Shown: piece after piece, positions 1 to 6,106 of the stretch
Numbering within the stretch: the stretch's first letter is position 1
Layout: each line of letters begins with the position of its first letter
IMG/VR virus record: IMGVR_UViG_3300046003_006944
Coordinates: 1-27,886 of that record
Origin: a virus
Length of the DNA stretch: 27,886 nucleotides
Reading direction: 5' to 3' (one strand)
Position numbers and translations under genes: made by a program
The notes under the pieces: model-generated
The model's database searches: none
What the model was told of the DNA's origin: nothing
Seen by the model: only the letters and a program-made list of their open reading frames with translations

Positions 1-141
1 GTAGGCCCATCGACCTATGAGCGCCGGGCAAGCTACCGCGCCACCCCGCGCATTACCCGCTATTTCAAAATCAAGCCATTCCAGTACGTGAGCAAAAGCG
101 TAACTCGCCCAAGAATAACGGTTGAGAAGTGGCTAATGTAG
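1..141 (+). CDS. C-terminal end of an unidentified protein (partial)
   Basis: A reading frame open from base 1 ends with TAG at 139-141 and gives 46 residues rich in Arg, Lys and Tyr, ending VEKWLM. The beginning lies outside the window. I do not recognise the family. It is either the last gene of the host flank next to the integration site or the last gene of the phage's late region. Which one depends on whether the tRNA-half at 377-426 is attL or attP. The frame is short and could be chance, although the absence of stops over 46 codons and the fact that no longer alternative exists here make it plausible. Confidence 0.4.
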   Translation, partial: VGPSTYERRASYRATPRITRYFKIKPFQYVSKSVTRPRITVEKWLM

Positions 142-255
142 AAATGCGGCGGGCGCCATGCGAAACAGGTTGCCGGGCCAGTGCACAGGCAATGTAACAT
201 GGCATTTAGCGGTTCGCCCCGCACACGCCTCTTGCGCTCGCCGCACCAATTTTAG

Positions 256-277
256 TGCTAAACTATTGCTAAACTAC
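256..277. repeat. Tandem 11-bp repeat, candidate integrase arm-type sites (left)
   Basis: Two consecutive 11-mers, TGCTAAACTAT and TGCTAAACTAC, lie about 100 bp left of the tRNA-derived core. The same pair, with 19 of 20 bases identical over the first 20, recurs at 475-496 on the other side of the core. Tandem repeats of one helical turn flanking an attachment core are the usual form of arm-type sites bound by the N-terminal domain of lambda-like integrases. The assignment is inferred from spacing and repetition only. Confidence 0.5.
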
Positions 278-344
278 ATGTGTGAGAATTGACACTATTC
301 GCACAGTTGAGAGTCAGTTGCAGCGTGCTTAATAAATAAAAAAA

Positions 345-375
345 GGCCGATTCCATTGCAGAATCGGCCTTTTTT
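345..375 (-). terminator. Intrinsic terminator downstream of the tRNA-Pro 3' half
   Basis: A perfect 9-bp stem (GGCCGATTC with GAATCGGCC), a 7-base loop and flanking A and T runs form a terminator that can work in both directions. On the minus strand it directly follows the CCA end of the tRNA sequence, where a tRNA gene terminator belongs. It would also stop leftward transcripts coming through the integrase gene. Confidence 0.85.
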
Positions 376-376
376 A

Positions 377-426
<50 letters not shown>

Positions 427-465
427 AATATATGAATTGTAAGTCGTTGATTTTGCTCGGCTTTG

Positions 466-1575
466 TCATTCGCCTGCTAAGCTATTGCTAAACTGCGCGT
501 TTTCCCCACCAATACCAACCAGTCTGAAAAGCCTGTCAATGGTCACTTTGGCATAGTGCTTGGTGTGCACATCTCCGGCAGTGTGGCCAAGCATTTCCCG
601 GCAGGCTGGCTCATCAATCGCATCTCCGATGCTGGCCCGAGTGCGGCGTAGAGCGTTTGGTGTCACTGTTTTTGGCAGTCCTGAGCGCAGCACAGCCCCA
701 CGAAAGGCCTTATAGATGCCAGACGCACCAAACACAGCCCCAGTGCTTTTCATTGGCAGAATAGCCTCCAAAAGGCGCGTTGAAACGGGAACAATGCGCC
801 GATGTTTCTTTTTGCCTTGGTCTGGCATGTCGATGCGAATAACCCACCGTCCGGGACCGATGCACTCCATCCACTCCCATTGCATTCCAAGGGCCTCGCC
901 CAGCCTCATGCCAGTGTCATAGAGCAGTAGGACCAGCGTCTTGATGTGTGGCGCACAGTTGCGGTATAGCGCTTGCCATTCCGGCCCGTCTGCTGCACCA
1001 CCATCGAGCACAACTTTTGACGGCTCCGGCATGCTCACCCGGCAAAACCTACTGATATTGTTGGCTGGTATTTTGCTGTTGTCGGCGGCGTACATTGCGG
1101 CCATTGACAGGTATTTCAAATCTACCTGCACCGCCCTGGGGGAGACGTGGCGCGGTTCACGCGGTCGGTCTTTGGGTGCGATATTTAGAAGCCACTGATC
1201 TTGCTTGCGGTAATCCTTTGCACGGGTGCGGGCATATTGGTCTATGTCTGCACGGGTTAGCTTTGATGCTGGCATACTGCCAAGGTGACGGTGCAACTGC
1301 TCGAGAGAGTATTTCCCGGTTGCGCCGCTTGATTTGTGCTGCAGGTGCCCGGTCCAGTAGTCGGCAAGCATATCGGCAATTGTGTAGCCTGTTTGGCGCT
1401 GCACTCCGAACTTGCCGGAAACGGCATCCGATACCAGCTTGTCACGAATGCGCTTTGCTGCGGTTTGCGATACTGGCCCAAGGTTCTCGCGAATACTCAC
1501 CCCGGCCACTTGCTTGATTATCGTTAGCGACTTTCCGCGCCGATATATCCCATCATCAACTTTTATGTAGCCCAC
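466..1575 (-). CDS. int: Tyrosine recombinase (phage integrase)
   Basis: This 369-residue protein catalyses site-specific integration and, with an excisionase, excision at the adjacent tRNA-Pro core. The N-terminal half has an arm-binding-like segment and a SAM-like core-binding domain (about 60-180). The catalytic domain follows (about 195-350): box I Arg224 in TGMRLGEA, the Lys/Arg cluster KKKHRR at 255-260, box II with Arg310 in NALRRT, His331 in MLGH and the nucleophile Tyr341 in KHYAK. The usual box II histidine is Asn307 here. The start is GTG at 1575-1573, overlapping the end of the HTH gene upstream. It is the last gene of the leftward operon and its end overlaps the candidate arm repeats. 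Length is normal for the family. Confidence 0.95.
   Translation of the reverse strand: MGYIKVDDGIYRRGKSLTIIKQVAGVSIRENLGPVSQTAAKRIRDKLVSDAVSGKFGVQRQTGYTIADMLADYWTGHLQHKSSGATGKYSLEQLHRHLGSMPASKLTRADIDQYARTRAKDYRKQDQWLLNIAPKDRPREPRHVSPRAVQVDLKYLSMAAMYAADNSKIPANNISRFCRVSMPEPSKVVLDGGAADGPEWQALYRNCAPHIKTLVLLLYDTGMRLGEALGMQWEWMECIGPGRWVIRIDMPDQGKKKHRRIVPVSTRLLEAILPMKSTGAVFGASGIYKAFRGAVLRSGLPKTVTPNALRRTRASIGDAIDEPACREMLGHTAGDVHTKHYAKVTIDRLFRLVGIGGENAQFSNSLAGE
475..496. repeat. Tandem 11-bp repeat, candidate integrase arm-type sites (right)
   Basis: TGCTAAGCTAT and TGCTAAACTGC repeat the pair at 256-277. The site lies about 50 bp right of the tRNA core and inside the last codons of the integrase gene, so it is carried by the phage. 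The distance from the core resembles that of the P' arm sites of lambda. Confidence 0.5.
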
Positions 1576-1799
1576 GGCCTCGATACCTTTTTTGGTTGCC
1601 TAAACTTTATTACTCCGCATTGATATTGCGTTTGCTCTATCCCGTATGTTGTCAGGCGCTCCATTGTTGCAGCGGTAATGCGCTTCTGGGAGCCTACGGG
1701 AACATACAAATCAGGGTAGTCTCTGAGCAATTTATATATAGTTGAGCGTGAGACGCTTAGCGCCTCCGCAGCTTGTTGTGGCGTGAATAGGCGTTTCAT
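1563..1799 (-). CDS. Small HTH DNA-binding protein of the excisionase family
   Basis: Seventy-eight residues. Positions 4-42 form a MerR/HTH_17-type helix-turn-helix (LFTPQQAAEALSVSRSTIYK, then LYVPVGSQKRI), the common fold of recombination directionality factors. It lies immediately upstream of the integrase and overlaps it by 13 bases, and its ATG overlaps the stop of the Lar-like gene (ATGA). Position and fold suggest an excisionase that bends DNA at the att site. The same fold also occurs in small transcription factors. The region after residue 45 is basic and has no clear domain. Confidence 0.75.
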   Translation of the reverse strand: MKRLFTPQQAAEALSVSRSTIYKLLRDYPDLYVPVGSQKRITAATMERLTTYGIEQTQYQCGVIKFRQPKKVSRPWAT

Positions 1800-2116
1800 G
1801 ATGCTATCAGCAAATTGTTATTGGCATCGGTCACACTCCACCCGCTCACCGCTGGCCACTGCGCCGCAGCGAGTGCTCCGATACGCTCGGCATCCTCACG
1901 GTCTCCGGCGATGTGGAGGGTGAGCGTCAGGGGCTCCGTGGTTGACGTTGGGACTTCGTTTTGATATAGCGCGTTCCACTCCTCAACAGCGTCATCTCGC
2001 GTGCCTGGGTGCGTGGTGCGCGCCCCACACTGCACGCAAATCACCCACGACCCGTAAAAAAATACCATTCTAATGTTGCGACTCCCACATCTGCACGGCT
2101 TCAATTCTTCACTCAT
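1796..2116 (-). CDS. Lar-like restriction-alleviation zinc protein
   Basis: This 106-residue protein begins LKPCRCGS and continues with a second pair VICVQCGARTT and the segment DAVEEWNAL, which together are the signature of the Lar restriction-alleviation family (Rac prophage Lar counters type I restriction). The metal ligands would be Cys8, Cys10, Cys27 and Cys30. The first pair is C-x-C where the family normally has C-x2-C, so zinc binding may differ. The second half (about 55-106) is an extra beta-rich extension. I chose ATG 2116-2114, eight bases after AGGAG; a GTG one codon earlier is possible. Whether it alleviates restriction here is inference from family. Confidence 0.7.
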   Translation of the reverse strand: MSEELKPCRCGSRNIRMVFFYGSWVICVQCGARTTHPGTRDDAVEEWNALYQNEVPTSTTEPLTLTLHIAGDREDAERIGALAAAQWPAVSGWSVTDANNNLLIAS

Positions 2117-2300
2117 CACTTTTACTCCTTACTGAGTAGTGCGTGCATCCAACGATTCTTGAGTTGCGCTTGTGAAAATCACATACCGTTTTTATACAGC
2201 ACTCCGTGCAAATCTGCTCCGCTCCAGGGCCGTAGAGCTCTTCAAGGCCCAGCAATGGTGGCTCAATATTAGCTTCACTCATAGCATTTGTCTCTCTCAT
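2109..2300 (-). CDS. Small Cys-rich protein, possible zinc-binding, unknown function
   Basis: Sixty-three residues starting MRETNAMSEA, with an ATGA overlap to the preceding gene. The middle holds CTECCIKTVCDFH and a later GCTHY, a cluster of cysteines and histidines that could bind one metal ion. ATG at the seventh codon (MSEAN) is an alternative start. It is part of the tightly packed small-gene run between the pentapeptide protein and the integrase. I do not recognise a family. Confidence 0.6.
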   Translation of the reverse strand: MRETNAMSEANIEPPLLGLEELYGPGAEQICTECCIKTVCDFHKRNSRIVGCTHYSVRSKSDE

Positions 2301-2398
2301 TCTGCGAACGCCTTTCCGTATTCCAAGCCATATAGAAACATGCGAAATGCGTTGTTTGTTTCTCCGTGCTCGTACCACTCTTTTGAGCCAAATTTCAC
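2297..2398 (-). CDS. 33-residue small protein, unknown
   Basis: A GTG start overlaps the stop of the previous gene (GTGA) and follows a GGGGGAAGG ribosome-binding tract. The product begins VKFGSKEWYEHGETNN and ends GLEYGKAFAE, an aromatic, acidic small peptide. Its stop overlaps the next start as ATGA. The double coupling supports a real gene. Similar short phage proteins exist but none with a function I can name. Confidence 0.6.
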   Translation of the reverse strand: MKFGSKEWYEHGETNNAFRMFLYGLEYGKAFAE

Positions 2399-2655
2399 GC
2401 CTTCCCCCTCATCTCGTTTGCGGCTTTGATGAATGCGTCTGCTGCTTCGAACGCTGCTACAGCCCCCTCTTGCAAAGTACCCCGAACGTTTGGTGAAACC
2501 ATCCAAGCCAAAAACGCTTCAAACGCCATGCGCTCGCGCTTGTCAATCGCAGCCGCACTTGTATTTGCTTCGCGCTCTTTCACGCACAGATTGCACTGTG
2601 CAGCGATATTACCATGATTGCACTTGCCACTATACATAACCGTGTCGATACTCAT
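2395..2655 (-). CDS. Small protein with N-terminal C-x2-C-type cluster, unknown
   Basis: Eighty-six residues. The N-terminus has CNHGNIAAQCNLC, a likely metal-binding knuckle. The rest is helical and alanine-rich (AFEAFLAWM, EGAVAAFEAADAFIKAANEM). The ATG overlaps the stop of the pentapeptide gene (ATGA). The helical half resembles other small phage proteins of unknown role in early operons. Confidence 0.65.
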   Translation of the reverse strand: MSIDTVMYSGKCNHGNIAAQCNLCVKEREANTSAAAIDKRERMAFEAFLAWMVSPNVRGTLQEGAVAAFEAADAFIKAANEMRGKA

Positions 2656-3194
2656 CTCTCTACCTCCTCCACGTCAAACTTTGCCTTAACAAAAGCGATG
2701 GCCGCAAGGTACTCACGCTCTATCGCCGTCCCACCGTGCTTTTTTGCTATAGCAGCGATAAACTCGGCCTCCGTGCCAACAAAACACCCGCGCTTGTAGA
2801 CTATCCCTCTGCCGTCTTGGTTGTCTATCGTACATAGCTGGCCGTGTTCTGACCCTATAGGCGCTATTGTTGTGACACGCCATTTTTTGTCAATACTGGC
2901 CCCGCTCAGGTCGGCCCCGCTCAGGTTGGCCCCGCTCAGGTTGGCCCCGCTCAGGTTGGCCCAGCTCAGGTCGGCCCAGCTCAGGTCGGCCCCGCTCAGG
3001 TTGGCCCCGCTCAGGTTGGCCCCGCTCAGGTCGGCCCAGCTCAGGTCGGCCCCGCTCAGGTCGGCCCCGCTCAGGTTGGCCACGCCAAGTGAGCTTTTTG
3101 CTTTTGCGCAGTGCTCAACAGACTCTTTAAAAGTGTCGTGCTCGCCCTTGTAAATAGCTACGCAATCTGTACAGCGTTTAATTATCTGTTGCAT
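2652..3194 (-). CDS. Pentapeptide-repeat protein
   Basis: This 180-residue protein has a short N-terminal part (1-38, with CTDC), then twelve consecutive pentapeptides of type A(D/N)LS(G/W) at 39-98, predicted to form a right-handed four-sided beta-helix. A C-terminal domain follows (about 99-180, [20 protein letters not shown]...[13 protein letters not shown]) that I recall from other phage pentapeptide proteins. Some family members mimic DNA and bind gyrase, but nothing here shows the target. The start follows a strong GGAGGAGGTGGAGAG site. The coding repeats are nearly identical at DNA level, a sign of recent expansion. Confidence 0.9.
   Translation of the reverse strand: MQQIIKRCTDCVAIYKGEHDTFKESVEHCAKAKSSLGVANLSGADLSGADLSWADLSGANLSGANLSGADLSWADLSWANLSGANLSGANLSGADLSGASIDKKWRVTTIAPIGSEHGQLCTIDNQDGRGIVYKRGCFVGTEAEFIAAIAKKHGGTAIEREYLAAIAFVKAKFDVEEVER
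2901..3080 (-). repeat. 15-bp tandem repeats encoding the pentapeptide helix
   Basis: Twelve near-identical 15-bp units of type GGCCCCGCTCAGGTY (plus-strand view) make up the pentapeptide segment. Differences are limited to codons for D/N and G/W. Such uniform arrays can gain or lose units by slippage, which would add or remove turns of the protein coil. Confidence 0.9.
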
Positions 3195-3349
3195 CTCTCC
3201 ACCTCCTCCACAGGTTTACAATAGTTACCCTCGCCCTCCAGCGGGCACCGCATGGTACTGCACATCGTTGCGCTCTCGTGTGGCCGAGCGTGCGGGCAGC
3301 GCTCGGCTCTGCGGCATGTGGCGTACGCGGTGCATCGAGTCTTGGGCAT
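3182..3349 (-). CDS. 55-residue cysteine-rich protein, unknown
   Basis: It starts at ATG 3349-3347, sharing one base with the stop of the upstream gene (TAATG), and runs MPKTRCTAYATC to a TAA at 3184-3182, overlapping the start of the pentapeptide gene. Seven cysteines at 6, 12, 18, 31, 36, 44 and 53 are spread through it (C-x5-C-x5-C near the start). This suggests metal binding or disulfides. The frame fills an otherwise empty gap in the operon exactly, which argues that it is real. Confidence 0.65.
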   Translation of the reverse strand: MPKTRCTAYATCRRAERCPHARPHESATMCSTMRCPLEGEGNYCKPVEEVERCNR

Positions 3350-3678
3350 TATGCAAACCTTTCTAAAGCCGCAAGTCTGCGCTTTAGCATGGAGATCTCC
3401 TCGTCCTTGTCAACCCCGATCGCTTTTATGATCTCCCCCTTGTGGTCTTGATAGATTTTGTCGCGCACGTCCTTGCACTTGTACTCTTTGAGTATGTCAG
3501 GCATCAACTCACCAGCGAGGTACGCTTTGACCATCTCCTCAGCTTTGTAAAATGCGTTGTTTTCGAGGTCGATTTTAGCGTATGGAACATACTCGTTTAT
3601 AAACTCCAGTATAGCGTTATCAGCAATAGATCGCAGCTGCTCGGCAAAATCTTTGTAAATCTGTTCAAGTGTGTTCAT
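3349..3678 (-). CDS. Helical acidic protein of unknown function
   Basis: One hundred and nine residues from MNTLEQIYKDF, chosen because ATG 3678-3676 overlaps the previous stop (ATGA) and follows GGGGGAGAG. The protein is mostly alpha-helical and ends with a likely coiled coil (DKDEEISMLKRRLAALERFA). It could be a small oligomeric accessory protein. No family is recognised. Confidence 0.65.
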   Translation of the reverse strand: MNTLEQIYKDFAEQLRSIADNAILEFINEYVPYAKIDLENNAFYKAEEMVKAYLAGELMPDILKEYKCKDVRDKIYQDHKGEIIKAIGVDKDEEISMLKRRLAALERFA

Positions 3679-3842
3679 CTCTCCCCCATTCCCGCCACAA
3701 CGGCGGCATTGCGTTTCTCTATCTTCTCCCGCTCCCACCTGTCAACCGTCCCGCTCATCACCGCAGCCAACACGGAGAGCCCACCGACAACCACCAGAGC
3801 AGAGATGAGCGCTGATACTATGCAGATTTTAGCGTGTGTCAC
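3675..3842 (-). CDS. Small single-pass membrane protein
   Basis: With a GTG start at 3842-3840 the product has 55 residues: a short N-terminus, one transmembrane helix (ICIVSALISALVVVGGLSVLAAVM, about 6-29) and a charged tail (DRWEREKIEKRNAAVV). A start further upstream would add a very basic stretch in a frame that overlaps what looks like leader sequence, so I prefer the GTG behind GGAGG. It is the first clear gene after the internal promoter at 3950-3978. Its function is unknown; phage membrane peptides of this size include exclusion factors and lysis regulators. Confidence 0.5.
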   Translation of the reverse strand: MTHAKICIVSALISALVVVGGLSVLAAVMSGTVDRWEREKIEKRNAAVVAGMGER

Positions 3843-3940
3843 TCCTGCACATCCTCCGGCTCCGCTTTCTCTATGCCCTCGTGCGCGTCGATGGCGTGTG
3901 AGCACTCGATTTTTTGATTAAATCCTGCGTGCTGAACTTC
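3839..3940 (-). pseudogene. Possible frameshifted small gene behind the internal promoter
   Basis: One minus-strand frame reads KKFSTQDLIKK and runs into six A residues (plus-strand T3910-T3915). A second frame, offset by one base, then reads IECSHAIDAHEGIEKAEPEDVQE and stops at TGA 3841-3839, overlapping the GTG of the membrane protein as GTGA. Joined across the A run these would form one plausible small protein. Neither part has a normal start codon, so this may be a decayed gene, a slippage site, a sequence error or coincidence. Confidence 0.25.
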
Positions 3941-3949
3941 TTAATAACT

Positions 3950-3978
3950 AATATAGCAATTTACGCAACAAAAAGCAA
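3950..3978 (-). promoter_or_regulatory. Internal leftward promoter (duplicate of the main early promoter)
   Basis: On the minus strand TTGCTT (3978-3973), a 17-base spacer and TATATT (3955-3950) form a sigma70-type promoter. Its surroundings (3936-3978) match the main leftward promoter block at 9141-9183, including an identical 18-base core at 3945-3962. It would drive the small genes and the integrase separately from the replication genes. It sits just after the wHTH gene that ends at 3989. Confidence 0.65.
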
Positions 3979-3988
3979 ATTAAAAATG

Positions 3989-4312
3989 CTAAATATTGCT
4001 TATTTTTTCATTAACATTTCTTTTTGCATCGGCTTCATAGTGAGAATCTCCCGCATTTGATAGGGGAGTGTCCGGTTCACTTGCAAGCAGATATTTCATC
4101 TCCCCGGTGAACTTGCACTTTCCAAGGCGTAAAATGTGCCCGTTGTACCCGTGCCGCGTTTCCAAGTCGTTTATGCAGCGGTGCAGGCTGGATGAGTTGC
4201 ACTGCACAACCCTGCATAACTCTTGTGTTCGGACCACCTCACTCTTACCCCTAAAGTGGCGCAGGGCAAGTAATGTTCTACGCCATTGTGGTAAAATATT
4301 ACTACTCTGCAT
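3989..4312 (-). CDS. Winged helix-turn-helix protein, probable regulator or replication accessory
   Basis: One hundred and seven residues from MQSSNILPQW, chosen because ATG 4312-4310 lies eight bases after a full AGGAGG. An upstream ATG at 4360 has no such site. Residues about 12-75 look like a winged HTH: TLLALRHFRGKSEVVRTQELCRVVQCNSSSLHRCINDLE, then a wing ILRLGKCKFTGEMKYLL. The gene overlaps the upstream gene's stop by 11 bases. It lies at the end of the replication block and next to the internal promoter, so it may control that promoter. Confidence 0.65.
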   Translation of the reverse strand: MQSSNILPQWRRTLLALRHFRGKSEVVRTQELCRVVQCNSSSLHRCINDLETRHGYNGHILRLGKCKFTGEMKYLLASEPDTPLSNAGDSHYEADAKRNVNEKISNI

Positions 4313-4910
4313 CGAAGCATCCTCCTGGTAGCAGTGCGGTTGATATGTGCTCAATCTCATGCACCTTCTGCAATTGGCTGCTCCTTATGGCAACGGCCTT
4401 GCGGGTGGTGTCGGGGAGCCCGTTACCCTGAGCCTCGCTGATTGTTGCCAGCCCGGCAAGCACCGTGGAACCAGTTGCCCCGGCGGCAGCGGCGGCTTCA
4501 TAGGCCACCTGGAACTCCTTTTGCCTGAACCTCCAGTCATCGTATGTCCATCGGCATAATTCAACCCACCCTCCAAAACGCTCTATAGTGGCGTGTAAGG
4601 CCGTGTCTCCAAAATCCATGTCAGAGTATACCCCGGCGCTCTCCATGGCCTTCTGCACTATCGCCACGACGTTTTGCGCACGTTTTGAACCAGCCTCTCC
4701 AATCTGCTCAACAAAATCGGCGGGAATTGGGAAAGGAACCTGCCTTGTAGGGCGAAAATTTGAAATAATGTTCTGCACTGCCCTTTTGAACGCATCATCT
4801 GGCCACTCCTGCATAATCTGCCAGTACATCCCCATTACCCCACCATCGATCTTGTGACCATAAATCTTGCACATATAGGCCATGCTTTGGGCGAATAGCT
4901 CACGATTCAT
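4302..4910 (-). CDS. DUF6475-type replication protein, probable helicase-loader partner
   Basis: This 202-residue protein starts MNRELFAQSMAYMCKIYGHKIDGGVMGMYWQIMQEWPDD, followed by FKRAVQNIISNFRPTRQVPFPIPADF, a pattern I associate with the DUF6475 family found beside phage replisome organizers. Its place directly after the initiator gene corresponds to lambda P after lambda O. A role in delivering the host helicase is inferred from position and not from a visible ATPase motif. An Ala/Gly-rich helical part follows residue 130. GGAGG lies seven bases before the ATG. Confidence 0.7.
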   Translation of the reverse strand: MNRELFAQSMAYMCKIYGHKIDGGVMGMYWQIMQEWPDDAFKRAVQNIISNFRPTRQVPFPIPADFVEQIGEAGSKRAQNVVAIVQKAMESAGVYSDMDFGDTALHATIERFGGWVELCRWTYDDWRFRQKEFQVAYEAAAAAGATGSTVLAGLATISEAQGNGLPDTTRKAVAIRSSQLQKVHEIEHISTALLPGGCFDAE

Positions 4911-5712
4911 TTTCAGGCCTCCAGTTTATGATTTCTTCCAAATCTGAATCATCAACATCAACGCGCCCCTCTTTTTGAGCCTGTTTTTTATCTGCCGCAA
5001 GCTTTGAATCCCAATCGGTGAGGTAATCGAAGTCGCGAAGGAAATTTTTAGCCTGCTTAATCCACCCAACCATCTGGTTATCGTACTTCCACTCACAATA
5101 CCTGCCGTATGCCGCTGCTCCTTCAATCACCACATCTTCACCATCCTTGGCAACGCACTGCATCAGAAGCAAATCAATCTCTGGTGATACACAGCTTCCA
5201 TTTTTTGGATAGGCTTCGTTGAAACGCGCGCGCACGTGGTTCTTACCTGATCTAATCTGATCTAATCTAACCTGATCTAACCTAATCTGATCTAATCTAT
5301 GCGGCGTTTTGTCTGTCACTTGGTTGCGGACTGGTTGCGGACTGGTTGCCATCTGGTTGACATTGGCGTTTTTGATAGTGTATGAGCCATTTTCCTTGAT
5401 TGAAAGCATGGCAAGCTCTTCAGTGTAATTGGTCGGTTTGTGCCTATCTGCGCGAATCGTGTTATGCATGCGCCAGTGCTTGATAACTATTACACCAGAC
5501 TCAAAAATCAGCAAAAAACGCTTTGCTAAAAGCACTTTCAAGTCATCGTCTGAGGCGCTTATAGTGCGCGTTATTTTGCGAGGGTTACTTACAAAACCAT
5601 CGTCATCAGCACGCATGTGCAGGTGGAAATAAAGGGCCTGAGACGATAGCGGCATTTCTAAAAAAGCGTCACTATCGACAACTGTTAGCGAAAGCATTCG
5701 TTTCTCAGCCAT
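4900..5712 (-). CDS. Replisome organizer / replication initiator with internal iterons
   Basis: This 270-residue protein has an N-terminal winged-helix domain typical of phage replisome organizers (about 1-95: SSQALYFHLHMRADDDGFV, RTISASDDDLKVLLAKRF, ESGVIVIKHWRMHNTIRADRHKPT). A variable linker carries the RLDQI/V repeats, and the C-terminal domain (about 165-260, FNEAYPKNG, WKYDNQMVGWIKQAKNFLRDFDYLTDW) probably contacts the loader or helicase. By analogy with lambda O it should bind iterons in its own gene and open the origin. Two repeat arrays (5246-5300 and 5321-5364) lie in the linker. The start overlaps the VRR-NUC gene by eight bases. Confidence 0.88.
   Translation of the reverse strand: MAEKRMLSLTVVDSDAFLEMPLSSQALYFHLHMRADDDGFVSNPRKITRTISASDDDLKVLLAKRFLLIFESGVIVIKHWRMHNTIRADRHKPTNYTEELAMLSIKENGSYTIKNANVNQMATSPQPVRNQVTDKTPHRLDQIRLDQVRLDQIRSGKNHVRARFNEAYPKNGSCVSPEIDLLLMQCVAKDGEDVVIEGAAAYGRYCEWKYDNQMVGWIKQAKNFLRDFDYLTDWDSKLAADKKQAQKEGRVDVDDSDLEEIINWRPENES
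5246..5300. repeat. Iteron array A: 15-bp repeats in the replication gene, candidate origin
   Basis: Eleven consecutive pentamers of form YCTRA fill 55 bases. On the coding strand they group into three 15-bp iterons AGRTTAGATCAGRTT plus a partial one, encoding RLDQI, RLDQV, RLDQI. Iterons inside the initiator gene are the arrangement of the lambda-type origin. The identification as origin is inference. Confidence 0.65.
5321..5364. repeat. Iteron array B: 11-bp repeats next to array A
   Basis: Four tandem 11-mers begin with TGGTTG: TGGTTGCGGAC twice, then TGGTTGCCATC and TGGTTGACATT. Because 11 is not a multiple of three, the repetition does not produce a protein repeat and must be maintained, if at all, at DNA level. 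The helical-turn period suits protein binding on one DNA face. Confidence 0.65.
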
Positions 5713-6106
5713 GGCGGGCCTCTATTTCCCTGATCGCGTCATCAATCGTGCATGCAATCGCATAATTTTTTGAGCCCACGCTGCGCTCAAACACTTTTTG
5801 CCCAAGGCTTTGCTTTCCAGTGCTACTCTTTAACTCAAGGCACAAATAGCGGCCGGAAGGGTAAAGAATTGTAATATCGGGGAGCCCCTTTATCGCTCCG
5901 CTTATCAGAGTCTTTATGTGCGGCATGATAGTATGGCTCCCAAAAATGGCTTTGTATACTGCATCAGGAATGCGTATAAAGGCCAATTGCGTGCAGGTTA
6001 GGTAATCTTCCACCATAACCTGCAGATCGCGCTCCTTTGCCACGCCATGAGCGCTTCCACGGGCTTGGCGAGAGTATTGTTTCACTTGGTTTTGTTTTGA
6101 TAGCAT
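5705..6106 (-). CDS. VRR-NUC-type nuclease
   Basis: One hundred and thirty-three residues with the PD-(D/E)xK pattern of VRR-NUC proteins: Glu26 in AKERDLQ, Asp77 in GLPDITIL, Glu91 and Lys93 in LCLELKSSTGKQSLGQK, and Gln103. These small stand-alone nucleases occur in many phage replication modules and are related to Holliday-junction-type and structure-specific nucleases. Its position between NinB-like and initiator genes fits processing of recombination or replication intermediates. The start shares bases with the stop of the NinB-like gene (TGATG). Confidence 0.85.
   Translation of the reverse strand: MLSKQNQVKQYSRQARGSAHGVAKERDLQVMVEDYLTCTQLAFIRIPDAVYKAIFGSHTIMPHIKTLISGAIKGLPDITILYPSGRYLCLELKSSTGKQSLGQKVFERSVGSKNYAIACTIDDAIREIEARHG

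Noticed and set aside
466-1575. Transposon or integron origin of the tyrosine recombinase
   Set aside because: The adjacent excisionase-type gene, tRNA core and phage operon fit a phage integrase; no inverted repeats or cassette array are visible.
2899-3083. Regular 15-bp direct repeats that could suggest a CRISPR or VNTR locus
   Set aside because: There are no unique spacers and the units are in frame, encoding a pentapeptide coil.
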